Below are positions 1 to 10,426 of a stretch of 64,000 bases of DNA, piece after piece (positions within the stretch are counted from its first letter, which is position 1; each line of letters opens with the position of its first letter). Below the pieces are notes generated by a model, which made no database searches, was not told the origin of the DNA, and saw only the letters and a program-made list of their open reading frames with translations. A program made the translations under genes and the position numbers. Source of the DNA: Plantago elongata (lineage: Eukaryota > Streptophyta > Magnoliopsida > Lamiales > Plantaginaceae); NCBI GenBank assembly GCA_036897095.1, contig JAYMSP010000040.1, positions 44,063 to 108,062 on the forward strand, read 5' to 3'.

Positions 1-288
1 ATATATCTGTGGTCATATATATTTTTAATAATCATCCGTCATTATACCACTTTTGATGGTTATATAATAACAATTAAGATTTGCGGATCTTTAATGATAA
101 TACATTCAACCTTTTAAGTTTCCATCGTTGATGATGAGAAATATATAGTATATGTATTACCTTGACTTTATACTCGAACTACTTATTCACTTTAGAGAAT
201 ATGATTTTATATCGTTCTTTTAAAATATGAGTTTGGATATGATTCACCACTAATAATAAAATTAGAATGGTTAGATAATATCATATTA
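1..288. other. AT-rich flank, no gene seen
   Basis: Low-GC sequence without a credible reading frame. It forms the left flank of the first LINE. A 10-base string TATCATATTA at 279-288 recurs at 4695-4704 and could be the worn target duplication of that LINE. Confidence 0.5.
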
Positions 289-405
289 TGAAAAAAGAAT
301 CTTAAATTTTAAATAAAATAACACTTATTTTCAAGATTTATCTTCAGAGAGGAAATGGATTTGTTCATCCTGGGATAAGAGGTTTTAGTTCTCTGCCTGA
401 TTCCA

Positions 406-2905
406 ATGGATGAGTTTAATATCTTAGCCTAGAATATGAGAGGGTCATTAAACCCTCTCAAGAGAAATGTTTTGCAGGATAATTTGTTGAAATATCGAGT
501 GTGTTTTGGTGCTATCTTGGAGATTAGAGTAAGGAGGAATAAGATGGTTAATCTCATGGGTGCTTGGGATAAGAATGTGTGGCTTACTTCTGATAACTGT
601 GATCAAGACAAGAATTGAAGGATTTTTGTTTACTGGAAATTTGATGTTCTGAAGGTGAATATACTGATTACTACTGATCGATTTATTCATTGTGATTTTG
701 AGACTGTAGACGGGAGGCATAAAGGGTGTATTACTTTTGTTTATGCTCACAACTCTGTTGATAAAAGGGTTCAGTTATGGAAAGATTTGGTTAGATTGTC
801 ATCTTCAATGGTGTCGCCTTGGATGATTTTGGGAGATTTTAATGTGGTGTTAGATAATTCTGAGAAGCTTTCTTCTTCAGGTACTGCTGGTGTTTGTTCT
901 TCTGAATTGAGGGATCTTTTTGATATAACTGATTTGCATGATCATTCTTTTGTGGGTGATCATTTTACTTGGGATAATGGGAATACCTTCTGCAAACTGG
1001 ATAGGGCAATATGCAATTCTTATTGGAAAACTACTTATGATAGGGCCACTGTGGATTTTATGCCTAAAAGCATCTCTGATCACTCTCCTATCTTTTTGAA
1101 AATTATTCATCAGAATGGTGTGCATTCTCCTTCTTTCAAATTCAAGAATCTGTGGGATGATGATCCAAGTTTTATGTCTCTTGTTAATGCCTGTTTGAAG
1201 CTTCATGTCACTGGGTGTGCTATGTATAGGTTGGTCTCTTTACTTAAAAGTTTGAAATAAAAGTTGAAAAAACTCAATGGGGATGTGTATGTTAATATGG
1301 CTGAGCAGATTTCTGGTTTGAGAGATACACTGAATAATGTTCAGAAGAGGACTCATGATTATCCTTTAGATAATACTTGTCAGAAAAATGCTCAAGATGT
1401 GCTGGATAAGTATGTGGAGTTGAATGCTAGGCAGTTATATTTGTTAAAACAAAGAGCTATGATCAAATGAAATTCTGAAGGAGATACTAACTCAGGGTAC
1501 TTTCATGCTATTTTGGCTCAAAGGAGGTAAACTGGTAATAGTTTTGTCCTGCTGGATGATTCTGCTAACAGGATTGAGTTTCATCCTGATATTGTAGCTC
1601 ATATAGTGCAGTATTATACTAAACTTTTTGGGACAGGAACTGCTACTACTGGTTTCAATAGGTCTTTGGTGGATACTAGGTTTCAGGTGACTGGTGCCAT
1701 GAATAACATGTTGACAAAGAAGCTCACTTTGTTTGAGCTGAAGCAGGCTATTTTTTCCATGGGCAATAATAAGGCCCCAAGTCCAGATGGGGATAATCCC
1801 TATTTTTACAAGAAAACCTGGTCTATCTTGAGAGATTTGTTTTATAAAGCAGTTGCTGAATTTTTTCTGAATGGAAAGTTACTGAGAAAGATCAACAATA
1901 CTTCTATTACTCTCTTGCCTAAAGTGGTGAATCCCATGTATTAAAGGATTACAGATCCATTGCTTGCTGTAATACTATATATAAGGTCATCACTAAGATT
2001 TTAGTGCAGAGGATTCAACATTTGATGCGTCATTTAGTCATGCCAAATCAGAGTGCCTTTGTTACAGGGAGACTAATGCAGCATAACATTTTGCTGAGTC
2101 AAGAACTTATTAAAGGTTACTTTGTTAAGAATATTTCTCCAAGGTGTTTGTTGAAAATTGATTTACAGAAAGGCTATGATACCATTAGCTGGAATTTTTT
2201 GCATGATGTGCTTCAGGTTTATGGTTTTGATCAATGGTTTATTAATAGGGTTATGGTGTGTGTCTCAACTGCCAGATTTTACTTTAAAAATAATGGAGTC
2301 TTGGAAGGACTAATGGATGGTAAACAAGGGCTTAGACAGGGTGATCCTCTGAGTCCCGACCTTTTTATGTTCTGTATGGATTACTTTACCAGGTTGCTTA
2401 GAACTTGTGTTGACTCTCCTGGGTTTAGTTTTTATCCAAAATGTAAGAAAATGGATTTAATTCAGCTTGGGTTTGCTGATGATTTGATGATATTCTGTAA
2501 GGCTGATTCTTCTTCTCTCCATGTTATTGGGAGTAAGCTTCAAGAGTTTTCAAGGGTTTCTGGATTACAGGTTAATAATGGTAAGAGTACAATATTTTTT
2601 GGAGGGGTCTCTGATGAATTAAAGGCTGATCTTCCTCCTATTTTGGGGTTCCCTGAAGGGAAATTTCCTATAAGGTATTTGGGATTGCCTTTGAGTCCTA
2701 AAAGGCTGACTAATGTTGATTATGATTCTTTCAAAAATTCAGTCTTGGACTGCTAAAAAGTTGAGTTATGGTGAGAGGTTAGTTTTGATTCAATCAGTGT
2801 TAAGTATTGAGAGATTCTGGGCTTCTATTTTTGTGTTCCAGTGGGAGTATACAAGAGATTACTGATGCTCTGCAGAAATTACCTTTGGAAGGAGCTACTA
2901 GTCCC
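406..2905 (+). pseudogene. LINE ORF2 remnant: endonuclease and reverse transcriptase
   Basis: The start ATG at 406 opens MDEFNILA, then a stop where LINEs have W (TGG to TAG), then NMRGSLNP, the usual ORF2 start. The endonuclease shows LGDFNVVLDN near 825-855 and SDHSPIFL near 1075-1100. The reverse transcriptase shows NNKAPSPDG (about 1765-1795), SAFVTGRLMQHNILLSQ (2050-2105), KIDLQKGYDTISW (2155-2195), GLRQGDPLSPDLF (2325-2370) and the catalytic FADD box (2472-2485). Stops or frameshifts near 427, 616, 1258, 1468, 1528, 1942 and 2754 break it. Similarity fades at NYLWKG near 2880-2905. It encodes no functional protein. Confidence 0.9.
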
Positions 2906-2910
2906 TTGAT

Positions 2911-3630
2911 AAAACAGGACCATCTGCCTTTTTTCCTTAAGTTTATGGCTTTTTCTAGTGTCAGGGGTTTTCTACCAACAACCATCCACATCAACAACAC
3001 CACCCAAAGATACACAATATCACAAACTGCAGATTTAAAAGTAGCATGATCATGGCCAATGACATGTTCTTCCTCTTCTGCACAATACAACAATAACCAA
3101 ACACCAAGTGTGTGCAAAAACCAAATTGAGAGTGATCCTAGATAAATGGAGAGTAGGAGAAGAGACACAAAGCAATATCCATCAGACACTGGTGTAAGGG
3201 AAGGGAGAGATACTCCCCTAATATCAAGAAGATGCAGACCATGACTACAAGACACAAAAAGGAAGCCCAGAAGTAAATATGGATGCAGTACAAGGCAGGC
3301 TAGAGTGGTAGTGTCTCTCCAATCACTATCACTACTAGTAAACAGGAGTATGCAGACCCTCCCTCCCAATTCATAGGAAACCAAAGGTGTTGACCAGACC
3401 ATACACCTATAACAAGCAACATAAAGGACAAACACTTCCCAGCCCTGTGTGATATCATTTTTCTGCACAGGTAAATACCACCTCACATGTTTTATACCCC
3501 TGCTATTTGAGTAATGTTTTAAGTGCTGGGAAGTAACTACTGGCCATGTTCTGTTTTTAGGCCATTTGCCTTTTTTACCTACAACCTTGGCTTTTTTACA
3601 TTGCAGGGGATTTCTATAAAGAAAACAACA
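2911..3630. repeat. Diverged direct repeats flanking a 0.65-kb segment in the LINE
   Basis: About 60 bp at 2920-2985 and at 3565-3625 read alike on +. Both contain CCATYTGCCTTTTTT, then a T-rich stretch, then CAGGGG-TTTCTA. The DNA between them matches nothing I recognise; its long minus-strand frame (2800-3486) has no family signature. The pair lies exactly where LINE similarity is lost, so it may mark a nested insertion or the rearrangement breakpoint. Confidence 0.4.
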
Positions 3631-3786
3631 AAAGGCAAACCAGCTAAAATAGAAATATTGCCAAAAGTATATACCATCATAAACCTAAGAATCTGAATCA
3701 TTAGAAGAAGCCATGAACCTAATAAATGCCATTCTCTTTCACAAAGATGAGTCCACCATTGCAAAGTACTCCAGTTGACATGCAAG

Positions 3787-4600
3787 CTATACATTTGTTT
3801 TCCTTATGGAAGCTAGGTTAGTCTTGTCTCCATAAGCTAACTGCCTAACCCTTATAGGCAAGTCTACATGCTCATACATTGGTGTTTTTCTCTCCTCTAA
3901 GGCATTCTTAGCCAGATAGTCAGCTACAGAGTTAGCTTCCCTATACAAGTGCACAAATCTTGTCTCTATGTTCAAACACAAATGAGTGATCTTAGACAAG
4001 ATAGTGCTCAGCTTCCAATTCCAGTTTTGATTGGGGTTGATATCCTATGATAATGGTACCATACTCATCCTTTATGACTCCTCCAGAAGCTCCGCTCTTG
4101 GTTGAACTGTTGTAAAATCCATCTGAGTTGATCTTTACCCATAAATTGGGGGGGGGGGGGGCCCCCAAAAAAAAAATCTATTGAGAAGGGTTTAGCCTTA
4201 TGGGATACAAAGATGAAGTTCATGATCTTGAAGATTATTGTAGAAGCCTGTATCTTTGTAGACTCATGCTTAGCCTCATTTCTAGCTTTCCACAAAAACC
4301 AAGCTATTAAGATAGGAATCAAGGTTCTAATGTGGTTTTTCTTGATTTTATCTGATGAAAAGAGCCAACTCTTGTAGCAGAAAGAGTAAGATGACTTCCT
4401 ACAGATATTTGAAATATGGCAGAAAATCAACACCAATTTTTGTGTGCCTCCTCATTATAGAGCAGAACATGTATGATGGATTCTCTAGCATAGCAACATT
4501 GGTATTTAGAGGCAAGCACCATGCCCCTGCTTAGAGGCATCTTGTTCTTATTCAGGATCATGTTGATGCCTTATACTTTAATATCTTTGTGATTTTGTAC
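3787..4600 (-). pseudogene. Inverted LINE segment: zf-RVT and RNase H remnant
   Basis: On the minus strand, 4560-4440 reads as the cysteine/histidine end of the reverse-transcriptase zinc-binding domain (KYQCCYARESIIHVLLYNEE). It is followed by IPILIAWFLWKARNEAKHE (about 4305-4250), the linker typical of plant LINEs. Then come RNase H pieces: KINSDGFYNSSTKSG (about 4125-4080) and, at the C-terminal end, FVHLYREANSVADYLAKNAL (about 3960-3895). A homopolymer block (14 G, 5 C, 10 A at 4148-4176) sits inside the domain and changes frame. The piece is not intact. Confidence 0.85.
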
Positions 4601-4694
4601 TTTGAGGTATGCCTCAAAATTGAGTTTTGTACTATCACATTAGAGCATTGTATGAATTTAACTTTCTTCGAAAAAAAAAAATTGAAATGATATT

Positions 4695-5194
4695 TATCAT
4701 ATTAAAAAATGAAAGTGAGGTTCATAGTCGTTGATAACTCAGTTATAATTTTGTTTTCACCTGGTACTACTATTTGCATGTTGGCTTAAATATTGGAAAA
4801 TGGAAAACGAAAAAATTAGAAAACTCCAAAGAACACCTCTGATCGTCTTAATCAATCTTAATAATTCCAAGTTTAAGATGTCCAGTTGTAGGCTAACAGC
4901 ATCGTATCCAATCAGAATGCAAGAATCAGACAAATATACATATGACATGAATTCATGGATGGAAAATGTATTATTTTCATAATGATATAATATATATAAA
5001 ATTATTTTATTACTTACGGACATTTTAGTATAATTATTAGACATTTAATATTTAACAGAAACGGTCCTACATTTAACATTTCCGATCATTTTCAGCCTGG
5101 CTTCTTCCAAAATCTGAACATTAATAAAAGATTGCACCTGCAGGCTGTGTATGATCCTTCTGTTTCTGCATCACTCCAGTTGAAATCAACAGTT
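4695..5194. other. Upstream region of the NLR gene
   Basis: About 500 bp of AT-rich DNA between the LINE tail and the NLR start codon. It should contain the NLR promoter and 5' leader. No strong motif is visible, and the short open frames here on both strands look like chance. Confidence 0.45.
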
Positions 5195-7795
5195 ATGGCA
5201 ACAACATATGCAGCTTTGGTTTCTCTTCTGCACATTGCAGATCAGATCCAACGCCATGTCAACCTTCTTCTTTCACTCGACAAAGACCTCATAGAATCTC
5301 TTTACAATAAAGTCTGCTTCTTGGTTGATTTTCTTGAAAGTAATTCCTACAGAGAACTCAAACTTTTAGAGTGTCGAATATCAGATGCAGCTTATGCTGC
5401 CAAAGATATAATCGAAGCTCATTTACTCAACTTCATAATCGCTATACCCACTGGTCAGTCTCCTCAGACACCAGACCTCTCATTCCCATCTTTACAGACA
5501 GTGATTCAAGAGATGGATTTCATCAAGGAAGAGCTTATGGAGATTCAGATTGATAGAGGAATCCAACATCTGCAGCTTAGTGGAGTAAGTAGAAACTATA
5601 TTCCTTTTGTAGAGAATACAATGGTGGGACTTGGTGATGAGCTGGTTGAAATCATGGAACGCCTTGTTGGGCGAAAACCGAGTCGACAAATAATCCCAAT
5701 TGTTGGAATGGCTGGGATAGGTAAGACGACACTTGCTAGAAATGTTTATGAGAATCCTGTTGTGGTTGAGTACTTTGATTTTCGTGCTTGGGTTTCGATA
5801 TCTCAGGAGTATAGTTCCATACAAATTCTTTCACAGATTCTTGTGCTGCTCTTTGGTGAATTGGAGGATGGGAGCGATAGGAGTGAAGCGTATTTAGGCG
5901 AATGCGTGTATAAAAGATTGAGTGGGATGAGGTATTTGGTTATACTCGATGATATGTGGGATGTAGAGGCTTGGGAGGTAGTTAGGTTGTTTTTTCCGGA
6001 TAACAACACGGGTAGTAGAATCATTGTGACTACGAGGCTCTCCAGTGTAGCTTCTCATTTTGGTTCACATGGGGTTAAGATGAATCTATTAGATGAGGAT
6101 ACAGCTTTTTGTCTGTTTTCTAAGATAGTGTTTGCTCAAGAAGCTTGTCCTGTTGGACTCCAAGGAATCGGAGAGGAGATTGTCAGGAATTGCAAAGGGC
6201 TTCCGTTATCAATTACTGTGGTAGGGGGTCTTCTTGCAAGATCCGACCGGACAAAACAATATTGGGAGTACGTTGCAAGGAATACGAATTCCATTATTAG
6301 CTCAGAGGACAATGAGCATTGTGTGAAGATATTATCTTTGAGTTATCATAGCTTGCCTATTTATTTAAAACCATGCTTTCTCTATATGGCGGCTTTTCCT
6401 GTAGACAAACCAATTTATGCCTCTCTGCTTATTAGTATGTGGGTTGCTGAAGGATTTCTGAAACCAAATCAGTCCAAAGACTTGGAAATGGTTGGAGAAG
6501 AGTACCTAAATGATCTTATTAGCAGGAATCTCATATTTGTTCATGAATCGGGTTCGGGTGGGAAGGTAAAGTCTTGCCAAATTCATGATCTATTGAGGGA
6601 TTTGTGCTTGAGGGAAGCTCGTAAAGAGAAGTTTCTGTGTGTCCTAGATATGCATAGCCTACATACTGGACAAGGGATAAATAGTGAGCGCCGCATTAGT
6701 ATTCATCAAAGCTCATCAAAGGAGGAAGACCATTCTCATGTCCTTGGCACACTGAAGCAAGGATCAATACTTCGTTCATTGATATGTAATTTTGATGGAG
6801 TTTTGTCACTGGAAAGATTTATGTTGTTGAGGGTATTGAAAGTGGATGCTATTGAATCTAACGTTGAAGAAGAAAGAGAATTTAGGTATATGCTAGATGA
6901 TATGTTTCAGCTAGTCAATTCGCACTCCATAGAACTCAATGCTTTCTGGGATTTTAGCTCCAATCTTCCTTCCCCGTTAAGCCTTGTATGGAATCTGCAG
7001 ACATTAATTGTCAAAGGAACTTGGCGTGAAACTATTGCAGCTTCAGAAGTATGGGAGATGACTGAACTCAGACATCTTAAGTTGGACAGACTTTATCTCC
7101 CTGATCCTTCCAGTCGACAGACGGAGATGCGAGATTGCGTTGCTTTGGAGAACCTTCAGACACTAGCTGAGATAGTAGATTTCAGGTGCAGCCATGAAGT
7201 GGTCAAGAGAATCCCAAACATTAAGAAATTGAGAATCTCTTATGAGAGTGTTACTGATGGATTCAAGGAATTCTGTCTCAAAAATCTTGCTCTTCTAAAA
7301 AAGCTCGAATCTCTGGCTTGCTGTTTTAACCTGGAAGAGACACCTTGTCGTACTGATCTGCTATCAAACCTTGCACTCCCAAGATCACTTAAGAAACTAA
7401 CTTTAAGTGGCTGCAATCTTCATTGGGAAGACATGTCAAAGTTCGGTTCACTACCACATCTTCAAGTGCTCAAATTGAAGTCCGATGCCTTCAAAGGCCC
7501 TGAGTGGATACCAGTTGAAGGGGAATTCTGTCACCTGAAATTCCTTAAAATTGAGTTCTGTTGGGAATTAATGCAGTGGATGGCTGAAAACACTCATTTT
7601 CCACGTCTGGAACGTCTTGTTCTTATAGGACTATTTAAATTGGTGGAGATCCCTTCTAGCATAGGAGATATACCGACACTGAAGGTGATTCAGTTAGTTT
7701 CCTGCAGCAAGTCAGCCGACAATTCAGCCAAAATGATACTGGAGGAACAAGAGGACTTGGGGAATGTGGGCCTTGAACTCAGATTTGGGTCCTAG
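5195..7795 (+). CDS. CC-NB-LRR disease resistance protein, R1-like (late blight resistance homolog)
   Basis: Intracellular immune receptor of 866 aa in one exon. I start at ATG 5195 (MATTYAALVSLL), the usual R1-homolog start; the frame is open further upstream but has no ATG. An Rx-type coiled-coil domain covers residues 1-140. The NB-ARC motifs are all present: P-loop GMAGIGKTT (K177), RNBS-A FDFRAWVSIS, kinase-2 YLVILDDMWD (D252/D253), RNBS-B GSRIIVTTR, CKGLPL (333-338) and RNBS-D PCFLYMAAFP. The MHD position reads QIHD (463-465), a common R1-family variant. Residues from about 500 to the end are irregular leucine-rich repeats. Such proteins bind ATP/ADP and trigger defence on effector recognition; the ligand is unknown. 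No frameshift is seen, so it is probably functional. Confidence is high for family, low for pathogen. Confidence 0.95.
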   Translation: MATTYAALVSLLHIADQIQRHVNLLLSLDKDLIESLYNKVCFLVDFLESNSYRELKLLECRISDAAYAAKDIIEAHLLNFIIAIPTGQSPQTPDLSFPSLQTVIQEMDFIKEELMEIQIDRGIQHLQLSGVSRNYIPFVENTMVGLGDELVEIMERLVGRKPSRQIIPIVGMAGIGKTTLARNVYENPVVVEYFDFRAWVSISQEYSSIQILSQILVLLFGELEDGSDRSEAYLGECVYKRLSGMRYLVILDDMWDVEAWEVVRLFFPDNNTGSRIIVTTRLSSVASHFGSHGVKMNLLDEDTAFCLFSKIVFAQEACPVGLQGIGEEIVRNCKGLPLSITVVGGLLARSDRTKQYWEYVARNTNSIISSEDNEHCVKILSLSYHSLPIYLKPCFLYMAAFPVDKPIYASLLISMWVAEGFLKPNQSKDLEMVGEEYLNDLISRNLIFVHESGSGGKVKSCQIHDLLRDLCLREARKEKFLCVLDMHSLHTGQGINSERRISIHQSSSKEEDHSHVLGTLKQGSILRSLICNFDGVLSLERFMLLRVLKVDAIESNVEEEREFRYMLDDMFQLVNSHSIELNAFWDFSSNLPSPLSLVWNLQTLIVKGTWRETIAASEVWEMTELRHLKLDRLYLPDPSSRQTEMRDCVALENLQTLAEIVDFRCSHEVVKRIPNIKKLRISYESVTDGFKEFCLKNLALLKKLESLACCFNLEETPCRTDLLSNLALPRSLKKLTLSGCNLHWEDMSKFGSLPHLQVLKLKSDAFKGPEWIPVEGEFCHLKFLKIEFCWELMQWMAENTHFPRLERLVLIGLFKLVEIPSSIGDIPTLKVIQLVSCSKSADNSAKMILEEQEDLGNVGLELRFGS
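5703..5724 (+). promoter_or_regulatory. Possible miR482/2118 target site in the P-loop codons
   Basis: miR482/miR2118-family microRNAs are known to target the P-loop coding sequence of many NLRs. The 22 bases here, encoding VGMAGIGK, match the expected target of a Solanaceae-type miR482 (from memory) with roughly five mismatches, one of them a possible G:U pair. Inference only. Confidence 0.35.
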
Positions 7796-8540
7796 ATTAA
7801 AAGGAATCAGAGAGCTTGACTAGCTCTATACGTCAAGTTCAATTCCGGTAAGTTGAAAATGCTGTGTGTTTGATCTGCACTTCCATTTGAGTCGTTGTAT
7901 TTTCACATAACAGTAGGTCACTTTTTGTCTATTTCGTCTAATGATATATTACCAGCTTTCACACTGACTCTGAACTCCTTCAGAAGCAGGTGAAACACAA
8001 CTTGAAGGATGCAGGTGTCCGGAGCCTACAGCAAGACAAAGATGCATAAACTTTGACTGACAAGGTACTATCAAGTATCAACCATGTATGTCTATTTCAC
8101 CGTTGCTCCCTTAATCTTCTGGTTTCCCTTGATCCTAGACTTTTTGTTAATTGGCTCTGTTGGTTAATCTGAGTACCATTTCCTTGGGATACTCGTCCAG
8201 TCGGCCTGGTTGACTTCTAAAGATGTATGGGAATTGGGAAGTTTCTTCCTGTTGTTTAGTTTCTATTCAATTTTATGAAAAATCACTATACAAACAAGAC
8301 TCTGTGTTTAGTCGAGGTTGTAAAATACTAAAATGTTTCTCCATCCTCACTTTCCGTATTTTCAGTGATCTGAGATTACTGGAGTATTGGCTGCAAGTTT
8401 CAACTCAATGATTGTGCATATGTTGATTTGAAGTTGCACCAAAATGACAGTAGAATAGCTCTGTACTGTAGAGAGAACCCGGACAAAATTGAACTTGCTG
8501 TATATTGATAAAGAATGTAAAATGAATTCTGTACAGGAAA
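7796..8540 (+). other. Probable NLR 3'UTR with two introns
   Basis: After the stop codon the sequence shows two well-formed introns. The first is about 7848-7989 (donor CCG/GTAAGT, acceptor GCAG). The second is about 8065-8365 (donor AAG/GTACTA, acceptor TTTCAG). Exonic pieces lack long open frames. Introns in the 3'UTR occur in R1-like NLR transcripts and could make the normal stop codon sensitive to nonsense-mediated decay. Splice sites are inferred by eye. Confidence 0.45.
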
Positions 8541-8772
8541 GAGTGTAACTTGTAATCTATTTATACAAGCTGCTGCAAGTGCAATGCTAAAGTGAGCCCG
8601 CGCTAATTTGCGCCTGACTGTCTAACTAATTACTGGTGGGAAGTCACGAACTCTTAACGAATTGTTTGCAAGTTATCTGCTTGTATGATATTGCTGTAAA
8701 CTTCTTCCAGATTACTTTCTCTGTTGTGACTGCTTGTTGCTTCTCCTTGTTTAATACTCCGAGACCCTATCG

Positions 8773-8806
8773 TAAGATGAGCATACATGTTGTTATGCTC
8801 ATCTTA
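8773..8806. repeat. Perfect 13-bp inverted repeat
   Basis: TAAGATGAGCATA at 8773-8785 is exactly reverse-complemented at 8794-8806 with an 8-base loop. It lies in otherwise featureless DNA between the NLR 3'UTR and the MITE. The function is unknown; it could be a protein-binding palindrome or chance. Confidence 0.5.
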
Positions 8807-9177
8807 AACATCAAGAACTTCATATCAGCTTGTGTTAAAGACTGAAAATATCAGCTAGCTAACTGAAACTTTGTCGGTATATGAACAACTTGTAATAATC
8901 CTCAAAATACTCTTCTAACATGTCAGTTTATCTCCAAGTGTTTTGTTCTCTCACGAAAAATGGAATTCTTAGTTAAGTCATAAGTGAATTGCAGACTATT
9001 TGTCTCAGTAAAGAGTGACAAGAGTTGTGAAAGAAATATCAAACTCCTTTAGCAAAGAAATAAAACTGTGCTGAGTGGTTTGTGTCTTGCTTTTCCAACT
9101 CACCAATTATACAATGATTTATGCAATTTAGACACCAATCTAATCATATGTATGATTAGTGAGTTGTGAAGCATTTT

Positions 9178-9284
9178 GGTCCGTTTTATTCAACTGAAAT
9201 TTACTAAATTAAATTAAAATATAATATAAAATATAATTAATTAGAGTTGAACTGAACTAAATGACTTTTAAAAATAACAAAACC
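9178..9284. mobile_element. Small MITE, family A copy 1
   Basis: An AT-rich element that starts GGTCCGTTTTATTCAACTGA and ends in the approximate reverse complement AATAACAAAACC. Its interior has GAGTTGAACTGAACTAAA. The same start, interior and end occur at 20730-20861, so I treat the two as one family. No clear target duplication could be read. Confidence 0.5.
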
Positions 9285-9450
9285 TTATATGTAATTTGCA
9301 ATAGGTCAAATGATGACCCTAAATGAGTGAAAATATTACGATTCACAACGACTACTCTTCTTCGCACCTTCATAATTAACAAACGGTCTTTGGTTAAAAA
9401 TGTGCACTTAATTTTCTTTAAAGAATTCTAGAATTGAAAGTGATTGTTAT

Positions 9451-9839
9451 TGTAACGCCTCAGAATTTTAGGTTGAGTCGAAAGAGTTTAAATGGATTGA
9501 AAACGTTACTCATATTAACAAGGTGCACATTTCTTTTCGTAAATTTACTTAGAAGAATTACTGAATTAAGTGTGCTTATTTTGGAGCAATTTTAATATGG
9601 GTGTGTAACTGAGAACTCTTACGGTTCACGCACGAGTAAGCACAAAGTGCGTGGGAAAGGACTTGAATTGGTGGTGACCAACTGGGAAGTCTTCTAGTTC
9701 ACGCACGAGTGAGAATAAGTGCATGAGAAAGAATTTGAATTGGTACAGTGGGATAACATATCACCAAAAGATGTCCATGAATAATTGTGCTAGTCCAAAG
9801 AGTTGGGGCTCAGTCCACTGACGGTCTAGATCGTTTATA
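9451..9839 (+). mobile_element. Solo LTR with 5S rRNA-like segment (Cassandra-type TRIM)
   Basis: A 389-bp element starts TGTAACGCC and ends TTTATA, flanked on both sides by the 5-bp duplication GTTAT (9446-9450 and 9840-9844). About 9575-9608 resembles the 3' half of plant 5S rRNA: TTAAGTGTGCTT and, after a spacer, ATGGGTG. CTGGGAAGTC follows inside the second half. 5S-like LTRs are the hallmark of Cassandra TRIM retrotransposons. A roughly 74-bp tandem duplication (about 9599-9745, each copy with GTTCACGCACGAGT) interrupts the 5S-like stretch. There is no internal domain or second LTR, so this is a solo LTR. The terminal base pair is TG...TA rather than TG...CA, probably by mutation. Confidence 0.65.
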
Positions 9840-9844
9840 GTTAT

Positions 9845-10426
9845 AAAATTATTTTAAGATTGGTGATCAGTTAGGCAGTGATTGGTAACACAAAATTTTA
9901 CATAATTGGAGCCTTGACTACATAATTAATGTAAATTTGTGATGATTGGTAACGAAATCCGTCTTGGAATTATGTAATTACATAATTCAAGTCCACGAAT
10001 TTTACAGGCTTGCACTTTTAAATTCTTTGTTCATTACGAAAATAAATGTTATTTCATCTTTAGCATTTGAATTTGTAATGAATTCTATAAAAAATCCGCC
10101 CCTAATGATATCATCAATCACTGTAAATTTATAAAAACTTAAATTTATTAGCTTCACTTTGACTGAATAGGACTCAACTATGTATAATTTAAGTTGCTGA
10201 GTAAATTCATTCGCAATTTTACCACATGGTGTTTTTCACTTTCAGGTTGGCACAAATAGAAATAAAATATGCAGAAATTATATGTGTTGATACAAGTGAT
10301 TGAAATTGAATCGATTATTAGGTAGAAAACAAGTCTTGTCTTCTTTCTTGTTTCGTTCAGTTCCAGTCGAAAGATTCTAACCTCCTGCTCGATTATTCTC
10401 TTTCTCTTGGATCCAATCCAGAAATC
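9845..10426. other. Upstream region of the ALP1-like gene
   Basis: AT-rich DNA, then a pyrimidine-rich leader at about 10335-10425 directly before the start codon, typical of a plant 5'UTR. No clear TATA box stands out. ATTGGTAAC occurs at 9879 and 9940, and both sit in a patch of TACATAATT repeats, perhaps a worn MITE. Confidence 0.4.

Larger units (their letters stand above)
289..4694 (+). mobile_element. Rearranged non-LTR retrotransposon (plant L1-type LINE)
   Basis: The left part reads on + as the endonuclease and reverse transcriptase of a plant LINE ORF2 (406-2905). The right part (about 3787-4600) carries the C-terminal zinc-finger and RNase H regions, but on the minus strand. Downstream, 4570-4681 looks like a LINE 3' end on +: T-rich trailer, then TTCG followed by an A-run ending near 4681. 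This suggests one + strand element whose 3' half has been inverted, or two elements joined. The flanking 10-base strings at 279-288 and 4695-4704 are only weak evidence of a target duplication. Many stop codons make it inactive. The outer boundaries are approximate. Confidence 0.75.

Noticed and set aside
2800-3486. 228-codon minus-strand frame as a gene
   Set aside because: It lies inside a rearranged LINE, is rich in hydrophobic residues without any recognisable motif, and crosses one of the direct repeats.
4757-5044. 95-codon minus-strand frame upstream of the NLR
   Set aside because: AT-rich composition and no family signature; likely chance frame in promoter DNA.
9560-9700. Genuine 5S rRNA gene
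   Set aside because: Only the 3' half is recognisable, it is split by a duplication, and it sits inside an LTR with target duplications.
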